This document shows positions 28,985-37,643 of a DNA stretch of 64,000 nt, piece after piece. The stretch is taken from contig CAVQKH010000032.1 in NCBI GenBank assembly GCA_963712995.1, positions 61,959 through 125,958 of the forward strand. The letters are read 5' to 3'. This DNA comes from GCA-003244245 sp963712995 (GTDB lineage Bacteria; Actinomycetota; Actinomycetes; Mycobacteriales; Pseudonocardiaceae). Numbering within the stretch: the stretch's first letter is position 1; every line of letters starts with the position of its first letter. Below the pieces are notes generated by a model. That model did no database searches. It saw only the letters and a program-made list of their open reading frames with translations, and was not told the origin of the DNA. The translations under genes were made by a program, and so were the position numbers.

Positions 28985-29251
28985 CTAGACACCCAGGGCG
29001 CCCATTACATGGCCAACGCGTTTCACATACTCGGTCGCGCCGCTAGATATCTCCTTGATCGCGCCGTCTGTCACGTCCAGCAGCTCTGGCACATTGTCGA
29101 GTTTTCCAGTCAAGATGACACCGTCGTTCAGAATGTCATCCACCGACACCCGGATTCGATCCACTGGCGTAACGATGCGCTTCATCAAGACTACCACGAT
29201 GGGTAGCACCACAAAGAGCAGAATAAGGTTACCAATCCACCACAAGAACAT
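28985..29251 (-). CDS. Small single-span membrane protein (operon gene 3)
   Basis: The protein has 88 residues, with an N-terminal membrane helix (about 3-23, IGNLILLFVVLPIVVVLM) and a cytosolic helical domain (DRIRVSVDDILNDGVILTGKLDNVPELLDVT) ending in VGHVMGALGV. GAGAGG precedes the ATG. The start of the next gene lies 26 nt downstream. Same layout as its neighbours; function unknown. Confidence 0.72.
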   Translation of the reverse strand: MFLWWIGNLILLFVVLPIVVVLMKRIVTPVDRIRVSVDDILNDGVILTGKLDNVPELLDVTDGAIKEISSGATEYVKRVGHVMGALGV

Positions 29252-29497
29252 ATCTGGCCTCTCTTCCCGCGAATCGTTCAGTCTCAGTGAAAATGCGCCT
29301 ACCCCTCGCGAAGAATCACCGGTTCAGCGCAGGTGATGACGATGAAGCCGAACACCTGCCCAGAAGAGCTCCTTTGCACCGTCTCGCCAACATCATCAGC
29401 TATCACACTGGCGAGGACTACGCCCAACGTTAGCCCGCACTTGCCGCCACCAACCCTCATAAAGCATCGTTGCAATACTAACGGCCCGCTATCGTTG

Positions 29498-29929
29498 TCA
29501 GGTATCCATGTAACCTACGTTCCCCCTTCCTTCATCCGCAGCTATATTTTCATCCTGATAACCCATGCTCGGCGAAGAAACCATAGAAGGAACAGCTAAC
29601 TGAGCAGCTGTTTGGGTGCGGTGGCGGGGGGAGCGCCTTGTAAGAGCCTCGGAAGGATCTACATAGGGAGCCCCCTTAGCGGCGGCGACACTTTCAACAC
29701 CATCACACAGCAGCGGCAACGCACCTAGCACTGTTGTACCGGTTTCATTGATGCGCTTGACACCAGGCCCGATCACGTCTGCCTGGCGGGAAATGTTTCT
29801 CACGTTCTGCGCACAGTCATCGAGGTCGTCGGCAGTGCGGCTGAGTAGCACACCGATTCTGAAGAGGAAGATCGCCAGAGTAGCGATCAGCAACGCGATG
29901 ACGACGACCGTTAAGACGATGAGAATCAT
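29498..29929 (-). CDS. Single-span membrane protein with coiled-coil domain (operon gene 2)
   Basis: The protein has 143 residues, with a membrane helix at about 2-24 followed by a helical region with periodic hydrophobics (LLSRTADDLDDCAQNVRNIS) and a conserved-looking PGVKRINETGTTVLGALPLL block, then a low-complexity acidic tail. GGATGAGGG precedes the ATG. The upstream 71-residue ORF ends within 4 nt, suggesting coupled translation. The longest member of the operon. Confidence 0.72.
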   Translation of the reverse strand: MILIVLTVVVIALLIATLAIFLFRIGVLLSRTADDLDDCAQNVRNISRQADVIGPGVKRINETGTTVLGALPLLCDGVESVAAAKGAPYVDPSEALTRRSPRHRTQTAAQLAVPSMVSSPSMGYQDENIAADEGRGNVGYMDT

Positions 29930-29932
29930 CCC

Positions 29933-30148
29933 TCATCCTTTCCATTGGGCTCCCAGGAGCTTTGCCACGATCAGCGCGACCCAGTGGTCCACCCGGCCGC
30001 CGATCACCGTGACACCAGCCGTCGGCCCCGCGGTGGGCCCACCGTCGGACGCGGTCGGTTGGCTGCCGTGGTGGGGGGATGTAGCGGTCAACCAGTCCAG
30101 GTGGGCGATCAGGCCGATCATGGGCAAGACCCGGGTGCCGAGCAGCAT
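29933..30148 (-). CDS. Small ORF at the head of the membrane-protein operon
   Basis: The protein has 71 residues: a hydrophobic N-terminus, a GPTAGPTAG linker, and a C-terminal hydrophobic patch (VDHWVALIVAKLLGAQWKG). Its stop lies 4 nt before the start of the next gene. GGAAGG sits about 9 nt before ATG 30148. It is probably the first gene of the operon and the one nearest to the palindrome array. No family recognised. Confidence 0.5.
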   Translation of the reverse strand: MLLGTRVLPMIGLIAHLDWLTATSPHHGSQPTASDGGPTAGPTAGVTVIGGRVDHWVALIVAKLLGAQWKG

Positions 30149-30320
30149 CTGCAGCCACCTTCCGGTGACGATGAATCACTCAATTTTATAGTGATATTGG
30201 CAGATACGACCAGAAACACAACCACTCGCCACGAAAGAGCGGCTGAACACCCGACGAACCGGAGGGACACTACCCAAAACTGTACGCTGTGTAAACTATG
30301 AGACCGCACTGAAGCCCCTA

Positions 30321-30428
30321 GGACAGACCTTTCTGTCCATTAGGTTACCAAGACAGACCCTTCTGTCCTGATAACCAAGACAGACCCTGTCTCTCCGCTA
30401 ACAGCTCCTAGGACAGACCTTTCTGTCT
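30321..30428. repeat. Array of four palindromic sites, about 30-bp period
   Basis: Sites: GGACAGACCTTTCTGTCC (30321-30338), AGACAGACCCTTCTGTCC (30351-30368), AGACAGACCCTGTCT (30378-30392) and GGACAGACCTTTCTGTCT (30411-30428). Each is an inverted repeat of GACAG(A)/(T)CTGTC; start-to-start distances are 30, 27 and 33 bp. The first and last share a preceding CCTA. The array lies 170 bp upstream of the small membrane-protein operon and 110 bp before an IS66 remnant. It may be an operator array or an iteron-like origin element. Confidence 0.75.
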
Positions 30429-30541
30429 GTTGCCGGTCGCCCCTAGTTCAGGCAGCAAGACGTGTCCAGTCAGGGGGTAGGTTGACCTGCTGGTTTCCCG
30501 GCGTGTCTAGCCGTGATGGGGCCCGTGGCGTGGGGGATGGG

Positions 30542-31507
30542 GTGAGTGAGGCCGGGTCGCAGGGTCTGTCGTATGACGAGTTGTTGGCTGTTGGTCACGG
30601 GAGTTCCAGCGTTGGCGGCGAGAGTTGCTTTGCTGGAGATGGAAAACGACGACCTACGGGCCGGGAACGCGGTGTTACGTGCGGAAAATGCCGCGTTGAA
30701 GCGGAAGTTGGGTACCGATTCGACGAATTCCTCGACTCCGCCGTCGCAGGATTCGTTGGCGGCGAAGAGAAAACGTCGGGCGCAGCGTTCGCAGCGGGTC
30801 CGGTCGAAGGACCGGAAACCGGGTGGGCACGTGAGCCGTCAGGGTTCGGGTGTGATGCGACCAGTGCACCGGATCGGACGGAGACCGCAGCGGTGGCAGA
30901 GGACTATTCGGGGTGTGGGTCTGATCTGGCCGATGGCACCGATGTGGGTATGTCCTGGACACAGGTCTGGGACACCCCGGCGATCCGGCTGGAAAAGGTG
31001 CATTATCTGCTGCCGCGGGGGAAGTGTCGCTGCTGCCAGAAGATCACCACCGCGGCGGTGCCGTTCGGGCAGGCCGGGACCGTGACCTACGGGCCGAAAC
31101 GTGAATGCCGCGGCGATTCTGCTGGGCTCGGCGGGCAACGTACCGGTGGAGCGCACAGCGATGCTGATGGCGGCCTTGTTGGGGTCGCCGGTCGACCGGG
31201 TTCGTCTCGCGCGCCCATGAACGCTTCGCGCAGCGGCTTGAGGCTGCGGGTTTCGACGACGCGATGAGCTCCGCGCTGGCCAACGAACCCGTGTTGTGCG
31301 GCGATGAAAGCCGGTCACCATCGCACGCAAGGACACCCATGAGGACGGGACACCGGCGCCGGGGGCCCCCACGTCGTTACCGTGCGCACTCCGGGAGAAC
31401 GCCTCGTGTCCTACCGGGCGTTACCAACCCGGACGAAGGTCGCGCTGCGCAATCTGGGGATCCTCAAAGATTCTGATGCCCCTGTCGTGGCGCTCGCGGG
31501 TCGGTGA
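30542..31507 (+). pseudogene. IS66-family transposase remnant
   Basis: Pieces in changing frames rebuild the first half of an IS66-type transposase: a coiled-coil start (GLSYDELLAV, then LRAENAALKRKLGTDSTNS), the STPPSQDS motif, KPGGHVSRQGSG, a zinc-finger region (LLPRGKCRCCQKITT), SAGNVPVERTAMLMAALLG, and HERFAQRLEAAGFDDA. At least four frameshifts and the loss of the 3' catalytic half make it dead. No terminal inverted repeats were recognised. It marks past mobile-element activity next to the palindrome array. Confidence 0.8.
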
Positions 31508-31665
31508 AACTTGTGGTCGCGTCGCCCGCTGACGTCGTGTGGCCTTGGTGCGGGTTGAGCCCGACTAAAGATTATCCACGCAAGGTGATCTCCAGTTTGC
31601 AGGCACGCAAAACTGTGGTGCTATTTGTTTATGACGGCGGATACGATCTATCAACGGTTGGCACA

Positions 31666-34600
31666 TCATGGACAGGGCGAGCGGTAGGGCAGATCGCGTA
31701 AGACGTATTGCTCCCAATTTGCTGTGGTGAGGGTGTTCGTGGTGGTGGCGCAGATCCGCTGGATCGCTTGGTCGACGTTCATGCCCCACAATTGCGCGGT
31801 CTGGTCCCAGCTGCCGGTGGCCAGGGTGTGCCCATCCGGGCTGAACGCCACCGCTGCAACCCAGTTGGTATGGCCGATCAGGGATTGACCCAGCGGGGTG
31901 GGGTGGGCCGGGTCGCTCATATTCCACAACCGCACGGTGTGGTCGGCGCTGCCGGTGGCCAGGGTGTGCCCATCCGGGCTGAACGCCACCGCTGCAACCC
32001 AGTTGGTGTGGCCGATCAGGGATTGACCCAGCGGGGTGGGGTGGGCCGGGTCGCTCATGTTCCACAACCGCACGGTGTGGTCGTCGCTGCCACTGGCCAG
32101 GGTGTGCCCATCCGGACTGAACACCACCGCGCGGACGGTATCAGCGTGGCCGGTCAGGGGTGGGCCCAGTGAGGTGGGGTGGGCCGGGTCGCTCATGTTC
32201 CACAACCGCACGGTGTGGTCGGCGCTGCCGGTGGCCAGGGTGCGCCCATCCGGGCTGAACACCACCGCGAAGATGGAGCTGGTATGGCCGGTCAGGGGTG
32301 GACTCAGCAGGGTGGGGTGGGCCGGGTCGGCCACGTTCCACAACCGCACGGTGTGGTCGGCGCTGCCACTGGCCAGGGTGCGCCCATCCGGGCTGAACGC
32401 CACCGCGAAGACGAAGCTGGTATGGCCGGTCAGGGGTGGGCCCAGCGGGGTGGGGTGGGCCGGGTCGGCCACGTTCCACAACCGCACGGTGTGGTCGGCG
32501 CTGCCACTGGCCAGGGTGCGCCCATCCGAGCTGAACGCCACCGCGAGGACCTTGTCAGTGTGGCCGGTCAGGGGTGGGCCCAGCGGGGTGGGGTGGGCCG
32601 GGTCGGCCACGTTCCACAACCGCACGATGTGGTCGGCGCTGCCACTGGCCAGGGTGCGCCCATCCGGGCTGAACGCCACCGCGTGGACGAAGCTGGTATG
32701 GCCGGTCATGAGCGCAGAGGGAATGTTCCATAGTCGGATTGTGTGGTCGGCGCTGCCGGTGGCCAGAGTGTGCCCATCCGGGCTGAACGCCACGGCGTTG
32801 ACGGAGTTGACATGGCCGGTCAGGCGTTGACCCAGCGGGGTGGGCTGCGTCGGGTTAGTGACGTTCCACAACCGGACGGTCTGGTCGTCGCTGCCGGTGG
32901 CCAGGATGTGCCCATCCGAGCTGAACGCCACCGCGTGGACGAAGCTGGTATGGCCGGTCAGGGGCGGGCCCAACGACGTGGGGTGGGCCGGATCAGTCAC
33001 GTTCCACAACCGCACGGTCTGGTCGGCGCTGCCACTGGCCAGGGTGCGCCCATCCGAGCTGAACGCCACCGCGAAGACGAAGCTGGTATGGCCGGTCAGA
33101 GGTAGGCCCAACGACGTGGGGTGGGCCGGATCAGTCACGTTCCACAACCGCACGGTCTGGTCGGCGCTGCCACTGGCCAGGGTGCGCCCATCCGAGCTGA
33201 ACGCCACCGCGAAGACGAAGCTGGTATGGCCGGTCAGAGGTAGGCCCAACGACGTGGGGTGGGCCGGATCAGTCACGTTCCACAACCGCACGGTCTGGTC
33301 GTCGCTGCCGCTGGCCAGGGCATGCCCATCCGGACTGAACACTACCGAGCGGACGGAGTTGGTGTGGCCGGTCAGGGGTGAGCCCAGTGGGGTGGGGTGG
33401 GCAGGGTCGGCCACGTTCCACAACCGCACGGTGTGGTCGGCGCCGCCGGTGGCCAGGATGTGCCCATCCGGACTGAACGCCACCGCGTCGACGTAGTTGG
33501 TGTGGCCGGTCAGGGGTGGACCCAACGACGTGGGGTGGGCCGGATCGGTCACGTTCCACAACCGCACGCTTTGGTCGGCACTGCCGGTGGCCAGGATACG
33601 CCCATCCGGACTGAACGCCACCGCGCGGACGTAGTTGCTGTGACCGGCCAGCGGGGTGGACAAGGCGGCGTTCGCATCGGTTAAGAGAGCCGTGTAGAGG
33701 TCGGGAGTCTGTCGCATACTGTAGGCGGTGAGGTCGAGTTGGGCTGCGAGGGAGATGTCAGTGCTGCGCAGGCGGTCAGCTTGCGCAGTGATCTGATCAA
33801 AGATCGCGTTGTCACGTTCCCGTTGCGCGGCGGCGCTCTGGTGAAGGGCGAGGGCCGCGGCCCCGGACGCGAGGAGGACCAGCATGCACAACACGACGAA
33901 CGCCACGCGGCGCAGCGCTGTAGCGCGACGTTCCTGCCGGACGGACGCGGCGAGAAAAACGGACGCGGTGGGGCTCAGGTCACCCTCGTGTGCGTGCGAG
34001 GCGGCCCAGGTGCGGGCCGCTTCCAGGCGGTTCCCCCGGTACAGCCCCGCGGTATCGTGGCGGTCTCGGTCCCAGACGGCGGCGGCTTGGTCGAGTTCCT
34101 GGCGGATCAGGTTGCCGGCGCGGTCGGCGTCGATCCAGTGACGTAGCCGTGGCCACGCGCGCAGCAGGGCCTCGTGGGTGATCTCCACGCTGGCGGTGTC
34201 CAAGGTGAGCAGCCTTGCCCGGGCGAAGACGTCCAGCACCGTGTCGAGCGCTGGGGCGGACTCCGGCAGCGGCAGTGCCTTGATCAGCTGGGCTCGTGAT
34301 GACCGACGGCGAGTGTCGCTTGCGCCCAGGTCGCTAATGTTGACCAGACGCAACAGCACCTGTCGGGTGATCTGCTGCTCGGTCGGGCTCAGCTGGGTGT
34401 AGGCACGTTCGGCGGTGGTGGCCAACGCCTGACTGATCCCGCTGGTGCACCGGTATCCGGCCACGGTCAACATGTGGCCGTGACGGTGGTGCCACGTGGC
34501 GCGGAGCGCGTGCGCCAGCAGTGGCAACACGCCCGGATCGTAACTGGCCGCGCCGGCATCCTCGGCCACGCCCAGGTCCCGCAGCAGCAACTCCACCAAC

Positions 34601-35583
34601 CCTGGTTCCAGGATCAGGCCCTCGGCCTGGGCCGGGCACGTGATCACCGCACGGAGCTGGTCGGCACTCATCGGTCCCAACGCCACCGGGCTCTGCAGCG
34701 CGGTCAACAGCTCCGGATACGCCAGGCACGAGCCGTAGAAATCCGCCCGTACCCCGAGCACGACCAGCGCCGCCGCGCTGTGCGCCGCAGCGGACAGCGC
34801 GGCGATGAACGTCTGACGGTCGGTTTCCCGCCGGCATTCGGTGAAGGTCTCCTCGAACTGATCCACGATCAGCACGATCTGGGCCGTGCTGGATTCTTGC
34901 CCCTGTTCCCCGGTATAGGTGGCGACCGCCCTGGTCAGAAACGCGGCGAACCGCTCCGGATCACCGGCGGCCGCAACCGCCTCCGCCGGATCGACCCCGG
35001 CCCGCTCGGCCACCCGCTCGGCAAGGGCGGCGAGCGGGTGCGCGCCCGGGGTGGTGGTTACCACCGGCCAGGTCCGCGAGCCTGGCAAGGCCCCCCGAGC
35101 CAGGGCGGTGATCAACCCGGCGGCCAGCAGCGAAGACTTACCCGCCCCCGACGGGGCCACCACCGCGAGCAGCCCATTCCCAGCGAGACGATCGTCGAGC
35201 TGGGTGATCAGACGAGCGATGACCTGGTCCCGGCCGAAAAACCACCGGGACTGGTCGGGACCGAACGCCGCCAACCCCGGATACGGGCAGACCTCCGTAC
35301 CGGTCGGCTCAAGCTCACCACTCGCCGGTACCGGGGTGTCGGGGTTGGGGAGGACCGCGACAAGCGCGCCGTCGGTCTCGAGCGTCTCATCAAGACAACG
35401 CGCGATATCCGGAGTGATCCGCTTGGCCCCGGTTTCCAGCTTACTCAGGTAACTCTTGCTGTATGGCACCTGCCGCGCCATCTCAGCCAAAGACCAGCCC
35501 CGGGCCTCACGCAGACTGCGCAGAATGGCTCTGGCCTGCTCGCCCGCGATGTCTGGAGTACCATTCATGGTGGAGTCAGTCAC
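31666..35583 (-). CDS. HTH-nSTAND NTPase-TM-WD40 protein with 14 WD repeats
   Basis: This 1305-residue signal-transduction NTPase has an XRE-type HTH (about 15-70), the nSTAND1 entry motif CPYPGLAAFGPD (99-110) and FFGRD, Walker A APSGAGKSS (143-151), Walker B IVLIVDQFEE (236-245), a winged-helix/arm region to about 540, one membrane helix (about 560-580), and a WD40 array from about 645 to the end. I count 14 repeats (one shortened), enough for two seven-bladed propellers. The repeats have a 138-nt period; neighbours at 33,060-33,336 are identical and those at 31,845-32,121 nearly so. STAND proteins with WD sensors act as ligand-triggered switches, some in phage defence. The start is GTG 35583 or ATG 35568; the ribosome site is poor for both. 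Confidence 0.9.
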   Translation of the reverse strand: MTDSTMNGTPDIAGEQARAILRSLREARGWSLAEMARQVPYSKSYLSKLETGAKRITPDIARCLDETLETDGALVAVLPNPDTPVPASGELEPTGTEVCPYPGLAAFGPDQSRWFFGRDQVIARLITQLDDRLAGNGLLAVVAPSGAGKSSLLAAGLITALARGALPGSRTWPVVTTTPGAHPLAALAERVAERAGVDPAEAVAAAGDPERFAAFLTRAVATYTGEQGQESSTAQIVLIVDQFEETFTECRRETDRQTFIAALSAAAHSAAALVVLGVRADFYGSCLAYPELLTALQSPVALGPMSADQLRAVITCPAQAEGLILEPGLVELLLRDLGVAEDAGAASYDPGVLPLLAHALRATWHHRHGHMLTVAGYRCTSGISQALATTAERAYTQLSPTEQQITRQVLLRLVNISDLGASDTRRRSSRAQLIKALPLPESAPALDTVLDVFARARLLTLDTASVEITHEALLRAWPRLRHWIDADRAGNLIRQELDQAAAVWDRDRHDTAGLYRGNRLEAARTWAASHAHEGDLSPTASVFLAASVRQERRATALRRVAFVVLCMLVLLASGAAALALHQSAAAQRERDNAIFDQITAQADRLRSTDISLAAQLDLTAYSMRQTPDLYTALLTDANAALSTPLAGHSNYVRAVAFSPDGRILATGSADQSVRLWNVTDPAHPTSLGPPLTGHTNYVDAVAFSPDGHILATGGADHTVRLWNVADPAHPTPLGSPLTGHTNSVRSVVFSPDGHALASGSDDQTVRLWNVTDPAHPTSLGLPLTGHTSFVFAVAFSSDGRTLASGSADQTVRLWNVTDPAHPTSLGLPLTGHTSFVFAVAFSSDGRTLASGSADQTVRLWNVTDPAHPTSLGPPLTGHTSFVHAVAFSSDGHILATGSDDQTVRLWNVTNPTQPTPLGQRLTGHVNSVNAVAFSPDGHTLATGSADHTIRLWNIPSALMTGHTSFVHAVAFSPDGRTLASGSADHIVRLWNVADPAHPTPLGPPLTGHTDKVLAVAFSSDGRTLASGSADHTVRLWNVADPAHPTPLGPPLTGHTSFVFAVAFSPDGRTLASGSADHTVRLWNVADPAHPTLLSPPLTGHTSSIFAVVFSPDGRTLATGSADHTVRLWNMSDPAHPTSLGPPLTGHADTVRAVVFSPDGHTLASGSDDHTVRLWNMSDPAHPTPLGQSLIGHTNWVAAVAFSPDGHTLATGSADHTVRLWNMSDPAHPTPLGQSLIGHTNWVAAVAFSPDGHTLATGSWDQTAQLWGMNVDQAIQRICATTTNTLTTANWEQYVLRDLPYRSPCP

Positions 35584-36069
35584 CCCACCTGTTTACCAGC
35601 ATCGGTTGTGTTGGCGACGGTGGTCGGCACGTCCGACGAAAACACCGCTCTCAGCTTGTTGTTTAACCTGTCTTGACGTTGTTGGTGGACATGGTGGTGT
35701 TCTTGCCAGCGTCGTGTCGGTGGGCGGGCTGGCGGTTTGTGGAGCCGGGTGGGCGTCCTAGTCCGGGTTGTGAGGGTTTTGGTGCGCTGGCTGGAAGGTG
35801 TGGTCGTCGGCCGGAGGTTGTGAAACCCGCGGCGGATGCGGGCGGGGGTGAGCCACGGCCAAACTCTGATCCGGTTTCTGCCCTGGGAGGTCATCATCGA
35901 CCTCACCGCCTGGAGCTACCACCCCCTAACCCACTACCGATGGTTCCGCGATCGACGAGAACACGGCGTCCGCGCCCGGGACCGATCCCACCATCGCTGC
36001 CCTCGTCCACCCGAAGATCGTCGTCAACCCAGACCGTGCCAGTACCGACACAGCGCGCAAGCCCAGCAC
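35584..36069. other. Region upstream of the nSTAND gene, no intact gene seen
   Basis: Only short overlapping frames without family features are present. It should contain the minus-strand promoter of the nSTAND gene. Confidence 0.4.
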
Positions 36070-36198
36070 TATGCGGGTCAGCTCACCGACCACACCGGTT
36101 CTGTCTACGGCGTGACATTCGGCCCCCGACGGGCGCCCTAGCCGCCACCAGTGAAAATAAGACAGCCAGATTGTGGGATGTGGCCAGCCCACCGTGAT
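36070..36198 (+). pseudogene. WD40 repeat remnant
   Basis: GQLTDHTGSVYGVTFGP in one frame continues after a one-base shift as ALAATSENKTARLWDVASPP and a stop. Together they form a single WD40 blade on the strand opposite to the large WD40 gene. It is a leftover C-terminus of another WD protein. Confidence 0.55.
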
Positions 36199-36549
36199 CG
36201 AACCCACCATCGAAAGCCCCGGCCCATCGGCGACTCCGCCGCGCCACGAGCAAAGGGATGAAGATTGTACCGCAGCCGGGGGTCATGTCGATCGCCGCGA
36301 CCGCGGCGCGCAGCTCAGTCTGCCGGTGATGTGCCGCTACCTGCTGGTGATCAGCGACACCAACGGTAATTTCCGGCCGGAATTTGCTCACGAACTCCGA
36401 CGCGCCTCGTTTAGGACTGACCTTATTGTCCGCGCATAGGGTCATCAAGGCGCCCCTCCGATGGCTGCAGTCAGCGCCCTGGCTACGCCATGGTGACCAC
36501 GGCCGGCAAACACGGCGGCCGCGAATCCGGACAAACCATGCCATTTTTC

Positions 36550-36592
36550 GGGGTTGACCGTTTCCGGCCCATCTCGGGAAACGGTCAACCCC
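36550..36592. terminator. Perfect 16-bp stem-loop
   Basis: GGGGTTGACCGTTTCC (36550-36565) is exactly complementary to 36577-36592, with an 11-nt loop. A T-run flanks the left side. It is a very stable hairpin without a gene ending close by, so it is a bidirectional terminator or the remains of a mobile element end. Confidence 0.6.
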
Positions 36593-36730
36593 TTGAACTC
36601 GACCCTCCCAGCACCGACGTTGGAGCCGTCCCGCCGTGAGCGCAGTGCACTGACCCGGCCACCTAGAGCCGAAACTCCCGTTGGATTGCTGGCGGATAGC
36701 TGTCTCTACAGGCAAAGGAGATAGACAGAG

Positions 36731-36943
36731 ATGAGTCAAGGTAGGTGCATGAAGCACCCGGGTGGCTGCTACTGGACTTGCCCCCAGGCCCGTGCTGATG
36801 GTTCCTGTCGGACACCAGTCGGCTTCGGTGCGGATCTGTTTAGCATGCCGAGAGGAGCTGCAATCAGTTGCAATCACCGAAAGGCAGCATTGAATAACTG
36901 GTTCAGAGATGCCCAGCGCCGACGGAGGCGTCGTCCTGGTTAA
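36731..36943 (+). CDS. Hypothetical 70-residue Cys-containing protein
   Basis: It starts at ATG 36731 with AAAGGAG about 11 nt upstream. The N-terminal part is cysteine-rich (CMKHPGGCYWTC), which could bind metal; the C-terminus is a run of arginines. No family recognised. Base use is lower in GC than the surroundings. Could be spurious. Confidence 0.3.
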   Translation: MSQGRCMKHPGGCYWTCPQARADGSCRTPVGFGADLFSMPRGAAISCNHRKAALNNWFRDAQRRRRRRPG

Positions 36944-37038
36944 CGCCAGCACCTCCCGCGAATCCGAGCCGAGATCTGACGCGGCCCACACTGTTTCGAA
37001 AGAGCCATGAACAAGTTATCCCACAGAATGCTGACGAT

Positions 37039-37063
37039 GTGCAGCTAATATATCTAGCTGCAC
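37039..37063. promoter_or_regulatory. Inverted repeat upstream of the secreted small protein
   Basis: GTGCAGCTA and TAGCTGCAC are perfect 9-bp arms separated by ATATATC. The element ends 28 nt before the ATG and includes a TAATAT -10-like sequence, so it is likely an operator overlapping the promoter. Confidence 0.5.
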
Positions 37064-37091
37064 TCGAGCGACCCCCGAGGAGCTGATCACC

Positions 37092-37430
37092 ATGTCTATT
37101 CACCTCCACACGATCCAGAAAGCAGTACTCGTGCCAGCCTCGGTGTTGGCGCTATCGCTCACCTTGCCTGCGGCCCCCGCCCTAGCCCAACCGGCGGCCA
37201 CCGTATTCGCATCCGACCCGGTCGACTGCTCTACGTTCGCTCTGGGAATTCCCGCCCTCGTCGGTGGCGCCGCTGGCGCCTTCGGTGGCCCTGTGACTGC
37301 GGGGTTAGGAGCCGCTATAGGAGGCGAGATCGGCTGTGGTACCGACATCGCTCTTAAGTTGAGCAAGAAGAATTCAACGCCAGCTGCGCCCCCTTCTGCG
37401 CCGAACACCCCAGCGGCGCCGAACAAGTAG
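37092..37430 (+). CDS. Secreted Gly/Ala-rich small protein, bacteriocin-like
   Basis: The 112-residue precursor has a Sec signal peptide (hydrophobic core about 11-27, cleavage after Ala32, ALA|QP). The mature ~80 residues contain two cysteines (Cys46, Cys82) that bracket a hydrophobic Gly/Ala stretch with repeated GxxxG spacing (LVGGAAGAFGG, GLGAAIGGEIG), then a Pro/Ala tail. GAGGAG lies 9 nt before ATG. The helix-packing glycines and single potential disulfide recall class II bacteriocins and pore-forming peptides, though glycine-zipper outer-surface proteins share these traits. The next large gene is a MacB-type permease on the same strand. Confidence 0.75.
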   Translation: MSIHLHTIQKAVLVPASVLALSLTLPAAPALAQPAATVFASDPVDCSTFALGIPALVGGAAGAFGGPVTAGLGAAIGGEIGCGTDIALKLSKKNSTPAAPPSAPNTPAAPNK

Positions 37431-37435
37431 GGACC

Positions 37436-37639
37436 GTGATGACACCCCAGCGGCAGGGAACAGCGCCATTAATGGGGGATCGTGCATGCCTTACGCACGG
37501 GGTCATTACCCCAAACCGGCGAGCAGCGCACAGGGCTGCTACCGACTATCAGGGGTCGACCGAGGGGCGTCCAGCGGAGGCGCTGGTGTCAGGACTAGCC
37601 GAATCAGTACAGGCAGGGATCAAGCAGGGCGAGGGCTGA
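37436..37639 (+). CDS. Possible 67-residue ORF before the permease
   Basis: The frame fills the gap between the secreted protein and the permease, and its stop lies 5 nt before the permease ATG. It has no recognisable domain or strong ribosome site. It may be translated as a linker gene or simply be a 5' leader. Confidence 0.25.
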   Translation: MMTPQRQGTAPLMGDRACLTHGVITPNRRAAHRAATDYQGSTEGRPAEALVSGLAESVQAGIKQGEG

Positions 37640-37643
37640 AGAA

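Noticed and set aside
30301..30428. CRISPR-like array
   Set aside because: The units are palindromic 16-18 bp sites with 9-15 bp between them, too short for spacers; no cas genes are present.
31666..33700. Tandem repeat as a satellite or CRISPR
   Set aside because: The 138-nt period is in frame and encodes WD40 blades.
34474..35676. 400-codon plus-strand frame
   Set aside because: Antisense to the nSTAND NTPase domain; no ribosome site or recognisable motif.
36083..36991. 302-codon minus-strand frame
   Set aside because: Unusual composition (Cys, Trp, Arg), no ribosome site, no family, and it crosses the perfect hairpin and a WD40 remnant. I regard it as non-coding.
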